64,000 nt of DNA from an uncultured Neokomagataea sp. Its GTDB lineage: Bacteria; Pseudomonadota; Alphaproteobacteria; Acetobacterales; Acetobacteraceae. Where the stretch lies: NCBI RefSeq assembly GCF_946476835.1, contig NZ_CAMKWA010000002.1, forward strand, positions 204,231 to 268,230. Reading direction: 5' to 3'. The notes beneath the pieces were generated by a model that did not search any database, was not told the DNA's origin, and saw nothing but the letters and a program-made list of their open reading frames with translations. Every line of letters starts with the position of its first letter. Position 1 is the first letter of the stretch. Below, one piece after another: positions 44,969-54,317 of this stretch. The position numbers and the translations under genes are program-made.

Positions 44969-45559
44969 ATGATCTGGACCCTTGATGCCCCTACCGAACA
45001 TCACTCCGTGGTGCGCAATAGCGTTTTTCACACACATGCTGCCCCCGTGACTGACGAAGCTGAAGCAATGGCGTTCCTACACACAGTTGCGGTCCCAGAC
45101 GCCACCCATAATTGTTGGGCCTTTCGCACCGGCCAACGCTTTCGCTCAAGCGATGATGGCGAACCCTCCGGCACGGCTGGACGCCCTATCCTTGCCGCGA
45201 TTGACGGACAAAGCTTTGATAATGTGATGGTCGTGGTGATCCGCTGGTTTGGTGGCGTCAAACTCGGAGCGGGCGGCCTTGTACGCGCTTATGGCGGGGC
45301 TGCAGCAGCCTGCTTACGTGAAGCGCCCAAATCCGAACGGATCGAAACGCGCATGCTCCACTTCCACTGCCCCTTCTCCCTTTTTGCTCGCCTAGAAGCA
45401 CGCTGCGCCACATGGGGGGCACAAAAAACAGATACGCAATTCGATTCTAATGGCGTTCAACTCGCCCTTGCTGTGCCTCTCAGCATTTTAGAAAACGTCA
45501 CAACGGAGCTCCGCGACATGACACGCGGACAAATTCACATTCAATGCGACGATGAATAA
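44969..45559 (+). CDS. YigZ/IMPACT-family protein
   Basis: 196 residues from ATG 44969. The N-terminal domain has the conserved DATHNCWAF, DDGEPSGTAGRPIL and VIRWFGGVKLGAGGLVRAYG of the IMPACT/YigZ family, followed by a short C-terminal domain (DUF1949-like). The eukaryotic relative IMPACT binds GCN1 and the bacterial role is unknown; a link to translation is usually assumed. The upstream reading frame overlaps hpnN and is not used. Monocistronic, divergent from hpnN. Confidence 0.87.
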   Translation: MIWTLDAPTEHHSVVRNSVFHTHAAPVTDEAEAMAFLHTVAVPDATHNCWAFRTGQRFRSSDDGEPSGTAGRPILAAIDGQSFDNVMVVVIRWFGGVKLGAGGLVRAYGGAAAACLREAPKSERIETRMLHFHCPFSLFARLEARCATWGAQKTDTQFDSNGVQLALAVPLSILENVTTELRDMTRGQIHIQCDDE

Positions 45560-45563
45560 CACC

Positions 45564-45630
45564 CAAAAATCGTTATATATAGAAAACATTCTATCCTCGT
45601 ATTGATTGTAGAAAAACAATCAAAAATCGT
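45564..45630. repeat. Direct and inverted repeats before the porin gene
   Basis: CAAAAATCGT occurs at 45564-45573 and again at 45621-45630. Between and overlapping lies a perfect inverted repeat TTGATTGT/ACAATCAA (45602-45609 with 45616-45623). The group ends 48 nt before the porin start, so a regulatory role is possible. Confidence 0.4.
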
Positions 45631-45677
45631 CTTACTATACTTCCTAAAGAGATATACCGAACAGAGAAAGCAATTCC

Positions 45678-47360
45678 ATGCCCCCTTCACGGTCACTGAA
45701 GATACGCGCAGCCCCCCCATCACACGCCTTCAGTGCCTGCCTATTTTTCGTGACGGTCATCAGCATACCCACATTTGCCCATACAGCAGAAAAAACGCCC
45801 CAATCCTCATCATGGCTACCCGGCGCACCACATGACCGCCCCCCCGTACAAGATTATCCCCATGCTGGCTTTGTAGGACAACCACGCCGTGTTTTACCCA
45901 GCCTAAACCGACCCACAGAAGGCCACCAAGGGCCCTGGGGGGCTTTTAACTACGGCACAGGTGAAGCTGCTGGCTTCGGCCCCGTCGGACGTTACGGCAT
46001 TGCGCCTTGGGCCGAAGACTGGAGCAATCTCCGCAATCCTCACACATCAGATGACGCGCTCGACCCACTCAAATTTATTGCTCTCAACCCGCAGAAAACA
46101 ATCTGGCTTACCCTTTCAGGCGAAACACGCCTCCGCAATTGGGCAGAAGAAGCACCCTTTTTGGGAAGGCGAGGCAACGCACATTCAGGCCGTTTCATGG
46201 TCCGAAATCTTCTTGGTGCGGATTTACACCTCGGTGAGCACGTGCGCCTCTTCGGCCAACTGGTCAATGGTGACGCAGCAGGCTGGAAGGGCTTCGGGTA
46301 TAATCAGACTTTCCGTAAACGCTTGGACGCACAGCAGGCATTTATTGAACTCAAAGGCCAACTCGCAGGGGCACGCACCGGATTGATTGTCGGGCGACAA
46401 CAATTTCTCGATGCGCCGTCCTATATTCTCTACAACCGCGAAACACCGAACGTACCCCTCTCTTGGAATGGCACACGCTTTTACGCCTTTTGGCCGAAGT
46501 TCCGCCTTGATACGTTTGACTTCGCGCAGACCAACACCAACCCAACTAAAATGTTCCATGACACAATTGACTGGGGCACGCGCTTATACGGCACCGACGG
46601 CACAGCCATCATGCCTACCTTCACGGTCGGCTCAAACCAAGTTCACTCATTTTTTGACGTCTTTTACCTGCGCTATCGCTATGCATCGAGCCTCTCTGCT
46701 GTTCCCAATGGTAAAAGCCCTCTCACAGGCACATCATCTCGAGGTAATATTGGCGCACGCTGGTACGGCACCGCACGGGACTTCGAGTTCTCATTGGGCG
46801 GGCTCTATCAAAACGGAACATTTCAATACGCCAATCATACACCCACCAGCACAGTCTCCGCATGGGCCATCAATACTATCGCTGGATACCGTCATACCCC
46901 TTCCACATTGCACCCTTTTATCGGCGCGCAATTTGACCTCTACTCTGGTGGGAAAGATGGACACTCACCAACGATCCACACCTATATGAGCCCCTATAAC
47001 CCACAAACAACTTACTCAGACCCGACCACATATCTACAGCCATCCAACCTCATCTCTCTCTCACCCGTCATCAGTATTACCCCCTTCAGAGGCTATGCAT
47101 CCCTCCGCTTAAAAGCACCTGTCTTGTGGCGTGAAAATATGAACGGCGCTATTTGGAACTCTTCTGGCCCCTTCACCTTCACGCATCCTTATCACGGCCG
47201 CTTTGTGGGGGTTGAACCACAAGCCTTTTTACTCATCCAACTACAACGCCACCTCACATGGCAGCTCATTGGTGCACGCTTCATCACGTCCAACGGCCTA
47301 CACAAAGCGGGTGGCCAGTCCGGGAGCTTTTTCCAATCTAATCTAGTCTTTCGGTTTTAA
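45678..47360 (+). CDS. Alginate-export-type outer membrane porin
   Basis: 560 residues. A signal sequence (about residues 1-36) precedes a domain typical of AlgE-like alginate export porins: SGETRLRNWAEEAPF, VGRQQFLDAPSYILYNRE, a run of alternating strands, and a terminal SFFQSNLVFRF with aromatic C-terminus. In acetic acid bacteria such proteins occur without alginate genes, and no polysaccharide synthesis genes are next to it, so the transported compound is unknown. It is transcribed alone and ends facing the AT-rich gene on the other strand. Confidence 0.83.
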   Translation: MPPSRSLKIRAAPPSHAFSACLFFVTVISIPTFAHTAEKTPQSSSWLPGAPHDRPPVQDYPHAGFVGQPRRVLPSLNRPTEGHQGPWGAFNYGTGEAAGFGPVGRYGIAPWAEDWSNLRNPHTSDDALDPLKFIALNPQKTIWLTLSGETRLRNWAEEAPFLGRRGNAHSGRFMVRNLLGADLHLGEHVRLFGQLVNGDAAGWKGFGYNQTFRKRLDAQQAFIELKGQLAGARTGLIVGRQQFLDAPSYILYNRETPNVPLSWNGTRFYAFWPKFRLDTFDFAQTNTNPTKMFHDTIDWGTRLYGTDGTAIMPTFTVGSNQVHSFFDVFYLRYRYASSLSAVPNGKSPLTGTSSRGNIGARWYGTARDFEFSLGGLYQNGTFQYANHTPTSTVSAWAINTIAGYRHTPSTLHPFIGAQFDLYSGGKDGHSPTIHTYMSPYNPQTTYSDPTTYLQPSNLISLSPVISITPFRGYASLRLKAPVLWRENMNGAIWNSSGPFTFTHPYHGRFVGVEPQAFLLIQLQRHLTWQLIGARFITSNGLHKAGGQSGSFFQSNLVFRF

Positions 47361-47379
47361 GGATAAACCTGAAATGGGT

Positions 47380-48684
47380 TTATAAAACCTGAAAATAAAA
47401 CTCTTCCCATGCCGCCGGGTGCGTACGATTAAACCCAACGGCACCCGACGGCTCTGCACATAAATACAAGCCATTGTATTTCATATGAAATTTATTTCCC
47501 TCTGCTGGAAGTAAATCTACCTTCAAAGAAACGCCATAGACACCTCTTGAAAGAGAAATTTTATTCTCATTTATTTCATGAACAACAACATCATAAGAAT
47601 CAATATTACTCATTAAATATGTTTTATTGTATGGATCTAAAAATATAGGAAATTCCCACTCTTGATATGAGATATCACACTGCGCCAACCTCATAGACAT
47701 AACATCGACAGAAAGTATCTTTCCGTGCGCTGTCATAACAACAATATTTTTCCCAATCATAAGAGCAGAAGAAAATAAAATGTCGATTTCACGCGAACTT
47801 ATCGGTGTTTTTTCGAATAATTTATTCAACAAAAATCTTGCATATTCTAATTTATTTTCTTTCTTCAATAAAGATATAATAACAGGAATAATTCTAACGC
47901 GAATCGGAAATACATTATTCTGTATAATTCTTTTCGCTGTTAAACGAGGGTATTTTTCAATGGCTATATTCTCCAATCTTTCAACATAAGACTTAAAATT
48001 TTTACGAGCATGCCGACTGATTTGAATTAAAGAAATAATATCACCAAAAATAAGAGATTTCATAATATCCAACAGGCGCGATGTCCCTGCAAAAACAGTC
48101 GTCACCTCATGCCCAACAAAAGGAACATTAATATAATGAACACCCCTTACATTTTCTTTTATTTTTAAAAAATGATTAAAATCATTACGATCAAACCTGT
48201 CTGTAAATACATATATTTCACCAGACGCATCTTCTTTTTTAATGCCCATATCACGCATAGAAGCATTAAAATGTTCACTAAAACCAAAATCATCCCTACC
48301 CCACTCATCTGGGTCCAAGGACCATTGAGGGCATAAAGACAAAACATGCGTCGCCGAGAATAAACGAGAGAATTTTATCGCGGCATAGCCCCCCATGGAG
48401 CCACCATACAGAATACGATTACTAAAATTCTTCAAAATACCTTCTACAACATTATACGCCTTTAAAAGGCTCTCCCCTTGATACCACCCATTGTCTTTAG
48501 AAACGATTCCAACCGACGAAATGCCAATTTTATTGAGTGGTTTTTCAGCAAAAAAACGCTTTCCGTCAGGCTTTAACAAAAGGTCCCCAAAAGTAATAAA
48601 AACAGTATCCGAAAAACCTTCCTTAGGAGCCCATACAACCAAAATATGGCCATCTTCGTATACTACGCTATTATTACTCTCCAT
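47380..48684 (-). CDS. AT-rich gene: alpha/beta-hydrolase-like protein with C-terminal beta-trefoil-like region
   Basis: 434 residues, clearly richer in A and T than all its neighbours, with many AAA, ATA and ATT codons. I do not recognise a named family. The N-terminal half has a nucleophile elbow YGGSMGGYAA (Ser96) and possible partners Asp near 162 (YVFTDRFDRND) and His192 (FVGHEVTT), as in alpha/beta hydrolases. The middle is helical and Lys-rich. The last 140 residues contain two stretches resembling fascin-type beta-trefoil repeats (TAHGKILSVD...EWEFPIF and NGLYLCAEPSGAVGFNR...WEEF). No signal peptide. It follows priA by 58 nt. Probably acquired by transfer; the function is unknown. Confidence 0.7.
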   Translation of the reverse strand: MESNNSVVYEDGHILVVWAPKEGFSDTVFITFGDLLLKPDGKRFFAEKPLNKIGISSVGIVSKDNGWYQGESLLKAYNVVEGILKNFSNRILYGGSMGGYAAIKFSRLFSATHVLSLCPQWSLDPDEWGRDDFGFSEHFNASMRDMGIKKEDASGEIYVFTDRFDRNDFNHFLKIKENVRGVHYINVPFVGHEVTTVFAGTSRLLDIMKSLIFGDIISLIQISRHARKNFKSYVERLENIAIEKYPRLTAKRIIQNNVFPIRVRIIPVIISLLKKENKLEYARFLLNKLFEKTPISSREIDILFSSALMIGKNIVVMTAHGKILSVDVMSMRLAQCDISYQEWEFPIFLDPYNKTYLMSNIDSYDVVVHEINENKISLSRGVYGVSLKVDLLPAEGNKFHMKYNGLYLCAEPSGAVGFNRTHPAAWEEFYFQVL

Positions 48685-48742
48685 CAGACAAATCCCTCAA
48701 AAATCTCAAGACAATATCAAAATTGAAATAACATCATATGTC

Positions 48743-50983
48743 TTACAAAAACGATATTGGGTCCACGTCAATATCGATCCGTGCTCCACCTTTTGCGCGT
48801 ACACCAGCCAACCACTGCCGAATAATAGGTTGCACAGCACGTCCGCGTACTGTCCTGAGCAACAAACGCCTACGATGCCGCCCGCGCAAAATAGCAAGCG
48901 GTGCGGGCGCAGGGCCAAGAACCTGTATTCCTTCGCCCTCAGGTGCACAGCGCGCAATTTCTCGCGCCAAGGCATCAGCTTCATCCGCGCTGTCTGCACT
49001 AACAATAACCGCAGCTAAGCGCCCATAAGGCGGCCAAAAACCGGGGCGGCGCTGTGCCGTTTCCTGCGCAATAAAGGTATCAAAATCATTAGAAACTAAC
49101 GCTTCCATCACCGGATGCTCCGTCACATAACTTTGCAACATCACCCGGCCGGGCCGCTCCGCACGGCCTGCACGCCCTGCCACTTGATGCAAAAGCTGAA
49201 CGGTGCGTTCCGCCGCACGCAAATCCCCTCCGCCAAGCCCAAGGTCTGAATCCACCACACCCACCAAAGTCAGCTTCGGAAAATGCCAGCCCTTCGCCAC
49301 AATCTGCGTGCCAATAATGAGATCAACTTCACCATCCGTAATCTGCCGCACCGCCTCCGCCGTAGCGGCCGATGAACCCAGCGTATCAGACGACATCACC
49401 AATATCCGCGCATTCGGAAAGCGCTGCTGCGCTTCCTCCGTCACCCGCTCAATACCGGGGCCTATCGGCACCAATGTTTCTTCATGATCACATTCCGGAC
49501 ATGCCTTCGGAATACCTTCCGTGTGCCCACAATGATGGCAGGTCAAAATACCGCGGTTACGGTGCTCAACCAACCAAGTCGTACAATTCGGGCACTGCAT
49601 CCGGTGGCCACATGTGCGGCACAAAGTCAGCGGCGCATAACCACGGCGATTAAGAAACAACATCGCCTGCTCTTCCGCGGCAAGCGTTTGATCAATCGCT
49701 TCACACAAAAGCGGTGCTAAAAACAGCCCCCTCTCCGGGCCATTTTCACGCAAATCCACCAACGATACATCCGGCAAATGCGCACCACCATGACGTGAGG
49801 TCAGCAGATAATGCTGATACCGTCCGCTCTCCACATTCGCCAACGTTTCCAATGACGGCGTAGCCGATACCAAAAGCACCGGCGCTTTCGCCAAACGCCC
49901 GCGCACCACCGCCATATCGCGACCATGATAAGTCACGCCCTCTTCTTGCTTAAAGGACGTTTCATGCTCCTCATCCACAATAATGAGGCCCAGCGTTTCA
50001 AACGGTAAAAACAGTGCAGAACGCGCCCCGACTACAACCTTCGCCGTACCTGCCGCAATCGCAAACCATGTGTCCCGCCGGCTCTTTTGCCCCAAATCAG
50101 AGTGCCAAAGTGCGGGCTCCACGCCAAAACGCCGCGCAAAACGCTCCGTCCATTGCGCTGAAAGCGCAATCTCCGGAAGCAACACCAAAACCTGCTGCCC
50201 CAAGGCCAAACATGCAGCGATTGCCTCAAAATACACTTCCGTTTTGCCGGACCCGGTCACACCTTCCAGCAAAGCCACAGAAAATCGCTCCGCCGTTACC
50301 AACACCCTTAAAGCATTGGCGGCATCCTCTTGCTCATCCGATAAAACAGGCCGTGCGTACTCAGCATCTGGCACACCAAAGGGCGCAGCCACACCCATAG
50401 CCGTTTCTTGAATCAGGCCCGTACTCGCCAGACCCCGTACAACAGCCGTACTCACCCCACTACTCTCAGCAATATCCGCTGTACTCTGCGGGGTCTCACC
50501 CACCACATCCAATACAGCCCGGCGAGACGGCGTTAAACGCACACCTTCACTCGACAACTGCGTCCGCACCCAGCCCAAACTTGGCTTTGGTTGTTTTTGT
50601 GTATGCAAACGCAAAGACGTCGCCAAAACCATGCCCGGCGGGCTCAGCGTATAAGCCGCCACCCAGTCAATAAAATGTCGCAATTGCTGCGGCAAAGGCT
50701 GCACATCCACACGCCGTATCACCGACTTAAGACGTTGCTCCGCAACAGACGGTACAGGCGGCGGTGCTAAGTCCGGCGGAACCGTACTCTCTTGCTCCCA
50801 CACACACCCTATGATCTCACGTCGCCCCAGCGGAACCGCCACCAGATTACCCGGTACCAAAGGAATGTCAGTGCGATATTCAAAAGCCCCGGCAAAAGGC
50901 AAAGGCACCAAAACAGGCACCCGCTCTCCCACAGCGTAAGACTTCCGTGACAGGTCATGCTTCGCTAGGCTCTTTGATGCCAT
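48743..50983 (-). CDS. priA: Primosomal replication helicase PriA
   Basis: 746 residues. PriA reloads the replication machinery at stalled forks. The order of parts is standard: an N-terminal DNA-binding domain, Walker A GVTGSGKTEVY (about residue 220), DEEHETSFKQEEGVTYHGRD (DEEH box), the zinc region with Cys pairs CRTCGHRMQCPNC and CHHCGHTEG..CPEC, then QVAGRAGRAERPG. ATG 50983 is chosen over 51019; neither has a strong ribosome site. It is divergent from xerC with about 40 bp between them, an arrangement seen in other Alphaproteobacteria. Confidence 0.95.
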   Translation of the reverse strand: MASKSLAKHDLSRKSYAVGERVPVLVPLPFAGAFEYRTDIPLVPGNLVAVPLGRREIIGCVWEQESTVPPDLAPPPVPSVAEQRLKSVIRRVDVQPLPQQLRHFIDWVAAYTLSPPGMVLATSLRLHTQKQPKPSLGWVRTQLSSEGVRLTPSRRAVLDVVGETPQSTADIAESSGVSTAVVRGLASTGLIQETAMGVAAPFGVPDAEYARPVLSDEQEDAANALRVLVTAERFSVALLEGVTGSGKTEVYFEAIAACLALGQQVLVLLPEIALSAQWTERFARRFGVEPALWHSDLGQKSRRDTWFAIAAGTAKVVVGARSALFLPFETLGLIIVDEEHETSFKQEEGVTYHGRDMAVVRGRLAKAPVLLVSATPSLETLANVESGRYQHYLLTSRHGGAHLPDVSLVDLRENGPERGLFLAPLLCEAIDQTLAAEEQAMLFLNRRGYAPLTLCRTCGHRMQCPNCTTWLVEHRNRGILTCHHCGHTEGIPKACPECDHEETLVPIGPGIERVTEEAQQRFPNARILVMSSDTLGSSAATAEAVRQITDGEVDLIIGTQIVAKGWHFPKLTLVGVVDSDLGLGGGDLRAAERTVQLLHQVAGRAGRAERPGRVMLQSYVTEHPVMEALVSNDFDTFIAQETAQRRPGFWPPYGRLAAVIVSADSADEADALAREIARCAPEGEGIQVLGPAPAPLAILRGRHRRRLLLRTVRGRAVQPIIRQWLAGVRAKGGARIDIDVDPISFL

Positions 50984-51024
50984 AATGTTTGTGTAACCTG
51001 CTTCTCTCTGAAAGGCCATGAGAG

Positions 51025-51987
51025 ATGACCACCCACCGCCCCGCCGACTATGCCCTATCTGATTGGCTTGAATGGCTCACACATGAACGCCGCGCCAGCC
51101 TGCGCACTGTGGAAGCTTATCGCCATGACATGACTTTAGCACTCGCCTTCTTTGCACAACATCTCGGCGGTGACGTTACCCTGCACCACCTCAATACGCT
51201 CTCCCTCGCAGACCTACGCGCATGGCTCGCCTACGAAACCGAACGCAGCGAAAAACCTACTCGCCGCGCTAGTAACGCCGATGGCCGCGCCCGCTCCCGT
51301 GCCCGACGTGTCTCTGCACTGCGTTCGTTCTTCCGCTATCTTAACCTACGCCACGGCATCACCAATCCCAATTCTGCCCTCCTTGCGACACCTCGCCGCA
51401 AAAAAAGACTCCCCCGCCCGTTGGGGCAAGAACAAGCCCTCACCGCAACAACCGCTATTGCCGATGATGCCACCAGCCACCAAGCCGCTCTCAGAGATCA
51501 GGCGCTGTTCACCCTACTTTACGGCACAGGGCTACGTATCAGCGAGGCCCTCGCCCTCAATATCAGTGATCTTGGGCGTACCGGCCATGATACTCTCATG
51601 GTCCGCGGAAAGGGTGGTAAAGAACGCCTCGTTCCCCTCCTACCTGCCGTTCAAACAGCCTTAAACACATGGCGCGCCGCACACCCTTCCCCCTCCCCTG
51701 AAGCTCCTCTTTTTTGTGGCACACGCGGCGGCCGCCTCAATCCCGGCGTGGCCCAACGCTCCATGCGCGAGTGGCGCAAGGCCGAAGGCCTGCCCGATTC
51801 CGCAACGCCACATGCTTTACGCCATTCCTTCGCAACACATCTGCTCGAAGGTGGCGCAGACCTACGCGCCATTCAAGAACTCATGGGGCATGCCAGCCTC
51901 TCCACAACGCAAGCTTACACATTAGCGGATGAGAAACATCTCCTTGATGTTTGGCGCAAAGCCCACCCAAGAGCAAAATCATCATGA
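51025..51987 (+). CDS. xerC: Tyrosine recombinase XerC
   Basis: 320 residues. Resolves chromosome dimers at dif together with XerD. The catalytic set is present: GTGLRISEAL (first Arg), HALRHSFATHLLEGG (His-x-x-Arg), the later GHASLSTTQAYT with His and the nucleophile Tyr. Position next to priA, and not as an integrase next to a tRNA, favours the housekeeping XerC. A basic insertion (PTRRASNADGRARSRARR) lies between the N-terminal helices and the core. The stop overlaps the start of the retropepsin-like gene (ATGA). Confidence 0.9.
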   Translation: MTTHRPADYALSDWLEWLTHERRASLRTVEAYRHDMTLALAFFAQHLGGDVTLHHLNTLSLADLRAWLAYETERSEKPTRRASNADGRARSRARRVSALRSFFRYLNLRHGITNPNSALLATPRRKKRLPRPLGQEQALTATTAIADDATSHQAALRDQALFTLLYGTGLRISEALALNISDLGRTGHDTLMVRGKGGKERLVPLLPAVQTALNTWRAAHPSPSPEAPLFCGTRGGRLNPGVAQRSMREWRKAEGLPDSATPHALRHSFATHLLEGGADLRAIQELMGHASLSTTQAYTLADEKHLLDVWRKAHPRAKSS

Positions 51988-52898
51988 GCAAAGCCCTCAC
52001 CGCAGCCATTATCAGCATAACGGCCCTGACATCACCGCTTTACGCACATACGGAAAACGACCTCACATCCCCACGCTGCGTTCCACCCACACGTATCATA
52101 ACGCTCCCTTTACGGGATGACGGCGGCTATCTCAGTGTCCCCGCCACCATCAACGGGCATGCACTCTCCGTGATCGTAGATACCGGCTCACAAGGCAGCC
52201 TCATCACATCTTCCGCCGTAAAGCGTATGAAACTCCCAACGGATACTTCTTTACGCACGGCCTTATCCGGCGCAGGTGGTGCTGGTGCCACCGTTCCAGA
52301 CACACGTATCACCACTTTCCAACTCGGCTCACTCAAACTCGGCAGTGGCCTTATCGCTATCGGTGAATTACCGGGTATTCCGTTATTACATCCCCCGGTC
52401 GAAGGTCTCATCGGGGCAGATGTCCTGTCCAATTTTGACCTCGAATTTGATGTTCCGCACCATCAACTTACACTTTGGCGCGCAGACCCTTTACAAGGGT
52501 GCAATACACCACAAGAAGAAACCCGCACTATTCCCGCACATCTCACCTCGGGACGCATGACACTAGCTTTTACGCTGGATGGCATCACAGGCACTGCCCT
52601 ACTCGATAGTGGCGCACGCTCACATATCATAAGCCTCGACTTCGCCCATAAATTAGGCCTGACAGATAACCAACTTGCCCAAGACCCGGGCGGCATTGCC
52701 GCTGGCGTGGATTTACATCCACACCGCTATTACTGGCACCACTTCAAACAATTCACACTTGGCCCAACACAATGGGACCACCCCACACTGACCATCGCTC
52801 CCCTCTATGATAACGTTGATATGCTCTTAGGAAGTGATTGGTTTGCACAGCATACGGTGTGGGTTTCATACACCCACCAGCACGTCTTTATTCGTTAA
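51984..52898 (+). CDS. Exported protein with two retropepsin-like domains
   Basis: 304 residues. A signal peptide (SITALTSPLYA) is followed by two aspartyl-protease-like halves. The first has VDTGSQGSL with Asp66, the second LLDSGARSHI with Asp208; each is followed by strands ending in a hydrophobic-Gly motif (LIGADVLSNFD, LLGSDWFAQH). Single bacterial retropepsin domains act as homodimers, so a chain holding two could form a complete active site alone, like pepsin. Substrate unknown. The start ATG overlaps the xerC stop. Confidence 0.82.
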   Translation: MSKALTAAIISITALTSPLYAHTENDLTSPRCVPPTRIITLPLRDDGGYLSVPATINGHALSVIVDTGSQGSLITSSAVKRMKLPTDTSLRTALSGAGGAGATVPDTRITTFQLGSLKLGSGLIAIGELPGIPLLHPPVEGLIGADVLSNFDLEFDVPHHQLTLWRADPLQGCNTPQEETRTIPAHLTSGRMTLAFTLDGITGTALLDSGARSHIISLDFAHKLGLTDNQLAQDPGGIAAGVDLHPHRYYWHHFKQFTLGPTQWDHPTLTIAPLYDNVDMLLGSDWFAQHTVWVSYTHQHVFIR

Positions 52899-52917
52899 AA
52901 GAACCACTTACACAGCA

Positions 52918-52942
52918 AAACGGCCGGGCGATAACCCGGCCG
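52918..52942. terminator. Terminator between the retropepsin-like gene and the secreted Ala/Pro-rich gene
   Basis: Perfect 8-bp stem CGGCCGGG/CCCGGCCG with a 6-nt loop; on the minus strand a TTTTG tail follows, so it mainly ends the minus-strand gene. Confidence 0.75.
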
Positions 52943-52967
52943 CTTCATACACTCTCGTGAACTCTTT

Positions 52968-53531
52968 TTAGCCTTTGAGATGTGCATTACAGGCGGACCA
53001 ATAGCCGCCGCCCTTAGAAATCCACGTCAGCCCTGCATTACCGCCATTGGCCTTATTCGCCTGATATTGTGCTGCACAGGTTTTCAAACGCGCTTTTCCA
53101 GCAGATAATTTCGCAAATTCAGGCGAAATCGCCGATGGAAACACAGCCTTTCCACCCATTTGAACAGAACCCGTAGGCAAAGCAGTCGCCGCGTTCGGCT
53201 TAGTGGGAATGCTTGCTGATGCTGACGGAACAGCAGGCTTCGTCACTGCCGGAGCCGATGGCACAGCAGGAGCAGACGGCGTTGCCGGTACGGCCGGTGC
53301 AGCAACAGAAGGTGTCGCACCCGCTACCGCACCAGAAGCACAATGCGTTGCTTTAAAAGCGAGATAGTTCTGCCCCTGCAACGTGCCACTCGTCTTCGCA
53401 GACTGGAACGCAGCATGACAGTCACGTCCACTAGACGCTGCGGCTGATGCAGCAGGCGCCGCACCAACACACACAATCGCAGCGGGAAGTGCGACAAACG
53501 CAAAACGGGAGACCAAACGATAAAGTGCCAT
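52968..53531 (-). CDS. Secreted Ala/Pro-rich protein with two Cys-bounded repeats
   Basis: 187 residues from ATG 53531 with AGGAAAG upstream. A signal peptide (LPAAIVCVGAAPAASA) leads to a short domain (CHAAFQSAKTSGTLQGQN...C), a linker rich in Ala, Pro, Ser and Val, and a C-terminal domain (CAAQYQANKANGGNAG...WSAC). The two ends look like divergent copies of one motif of about 28 residues, each bounded by two Cys, so a disulfide in each is likely. Similar motifs exist in secreted hypothetical proteins of this family, but I cannot name a function. It follows the PII gene on the same strand. Confidence 0.7.
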   Translation of the reverse strand: MALYRLVSRFAFVALPAAIVCVGAAPAASAAASSGRDCHAAFQSAKTSGTLQGQNYLAFKATHCASGAVAGATPSVAAPAVPATPSAPAVPSAPAVTKPAVPSASASIPTKPNAATALPTGSVQMGGKAVFPSAISPEFAKLSAGKARLKTCAAQYQANKANGGNAGLTWISKGGGYWSACNAHLKG

Positions 53532-53585
53532 GGTGGACTTTCCTTTTTCTTCAAAGGCCACAAGCACTCTACGCATGAATCCGTT

Positions 53586-54000
<415 letters not shown>

Positions 54001-54317
54001 CCCACTGCACATATTCAGAATACGCACAGAAAAAACCTTCATGCTGTTGATCGTGCCACTAACATAACGTTTTCGACAAGAGAATATTCTTGCAAATCTG
54101 TTACTTCTTCACCGCAACACTCACAATCAGGAAAAGCTCACAAGACTGCGCCATCATACCCCCCTACGATATGGCCCTAAAAGAGCACAAACCACCTCTC
54201 GCACCCCTCCCATGCACAGACCCCTCTTTCTCTTCACCGCACTGAGGAGTAGGACTAAAATCAGAACATAACCGCCATAGCGCGGCTAAATACGCATATG
54301 CGAAGGGACATAAAACA
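54001..54317. other. Intergenic region between glnK and the UbiH-type gene
   Basis: No gene seen. Should contain the glnK and monooxygenase promoters. A short palindrome AGAATATTCT lies at 54081-54090. On the minus strand a TGGCAC box occurs near 54050, but the second half of a sigma-54 promoter is one base off spacing, so I do not call it. Confidence 0.4.

Noticed and set aside
47380..48684. AT-rich gene as part of an insertion sequence or prophage
   Set aside because: No transposase, terminal inverted repeats or target duplications are visible on either side.
51025..51987. Phage or integron integrase
   Set aside because: The tyrosine recombinase sits beside priA, lacks flanking attachment repeats or a tRNA, and matches the housekeeping XerC layout.
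54035..54060. Sigma-54 promoter for glnK
   Set aside because: A TGGCAC box is present on the minus strand, but the GC element is at the wrong spacing by one base.
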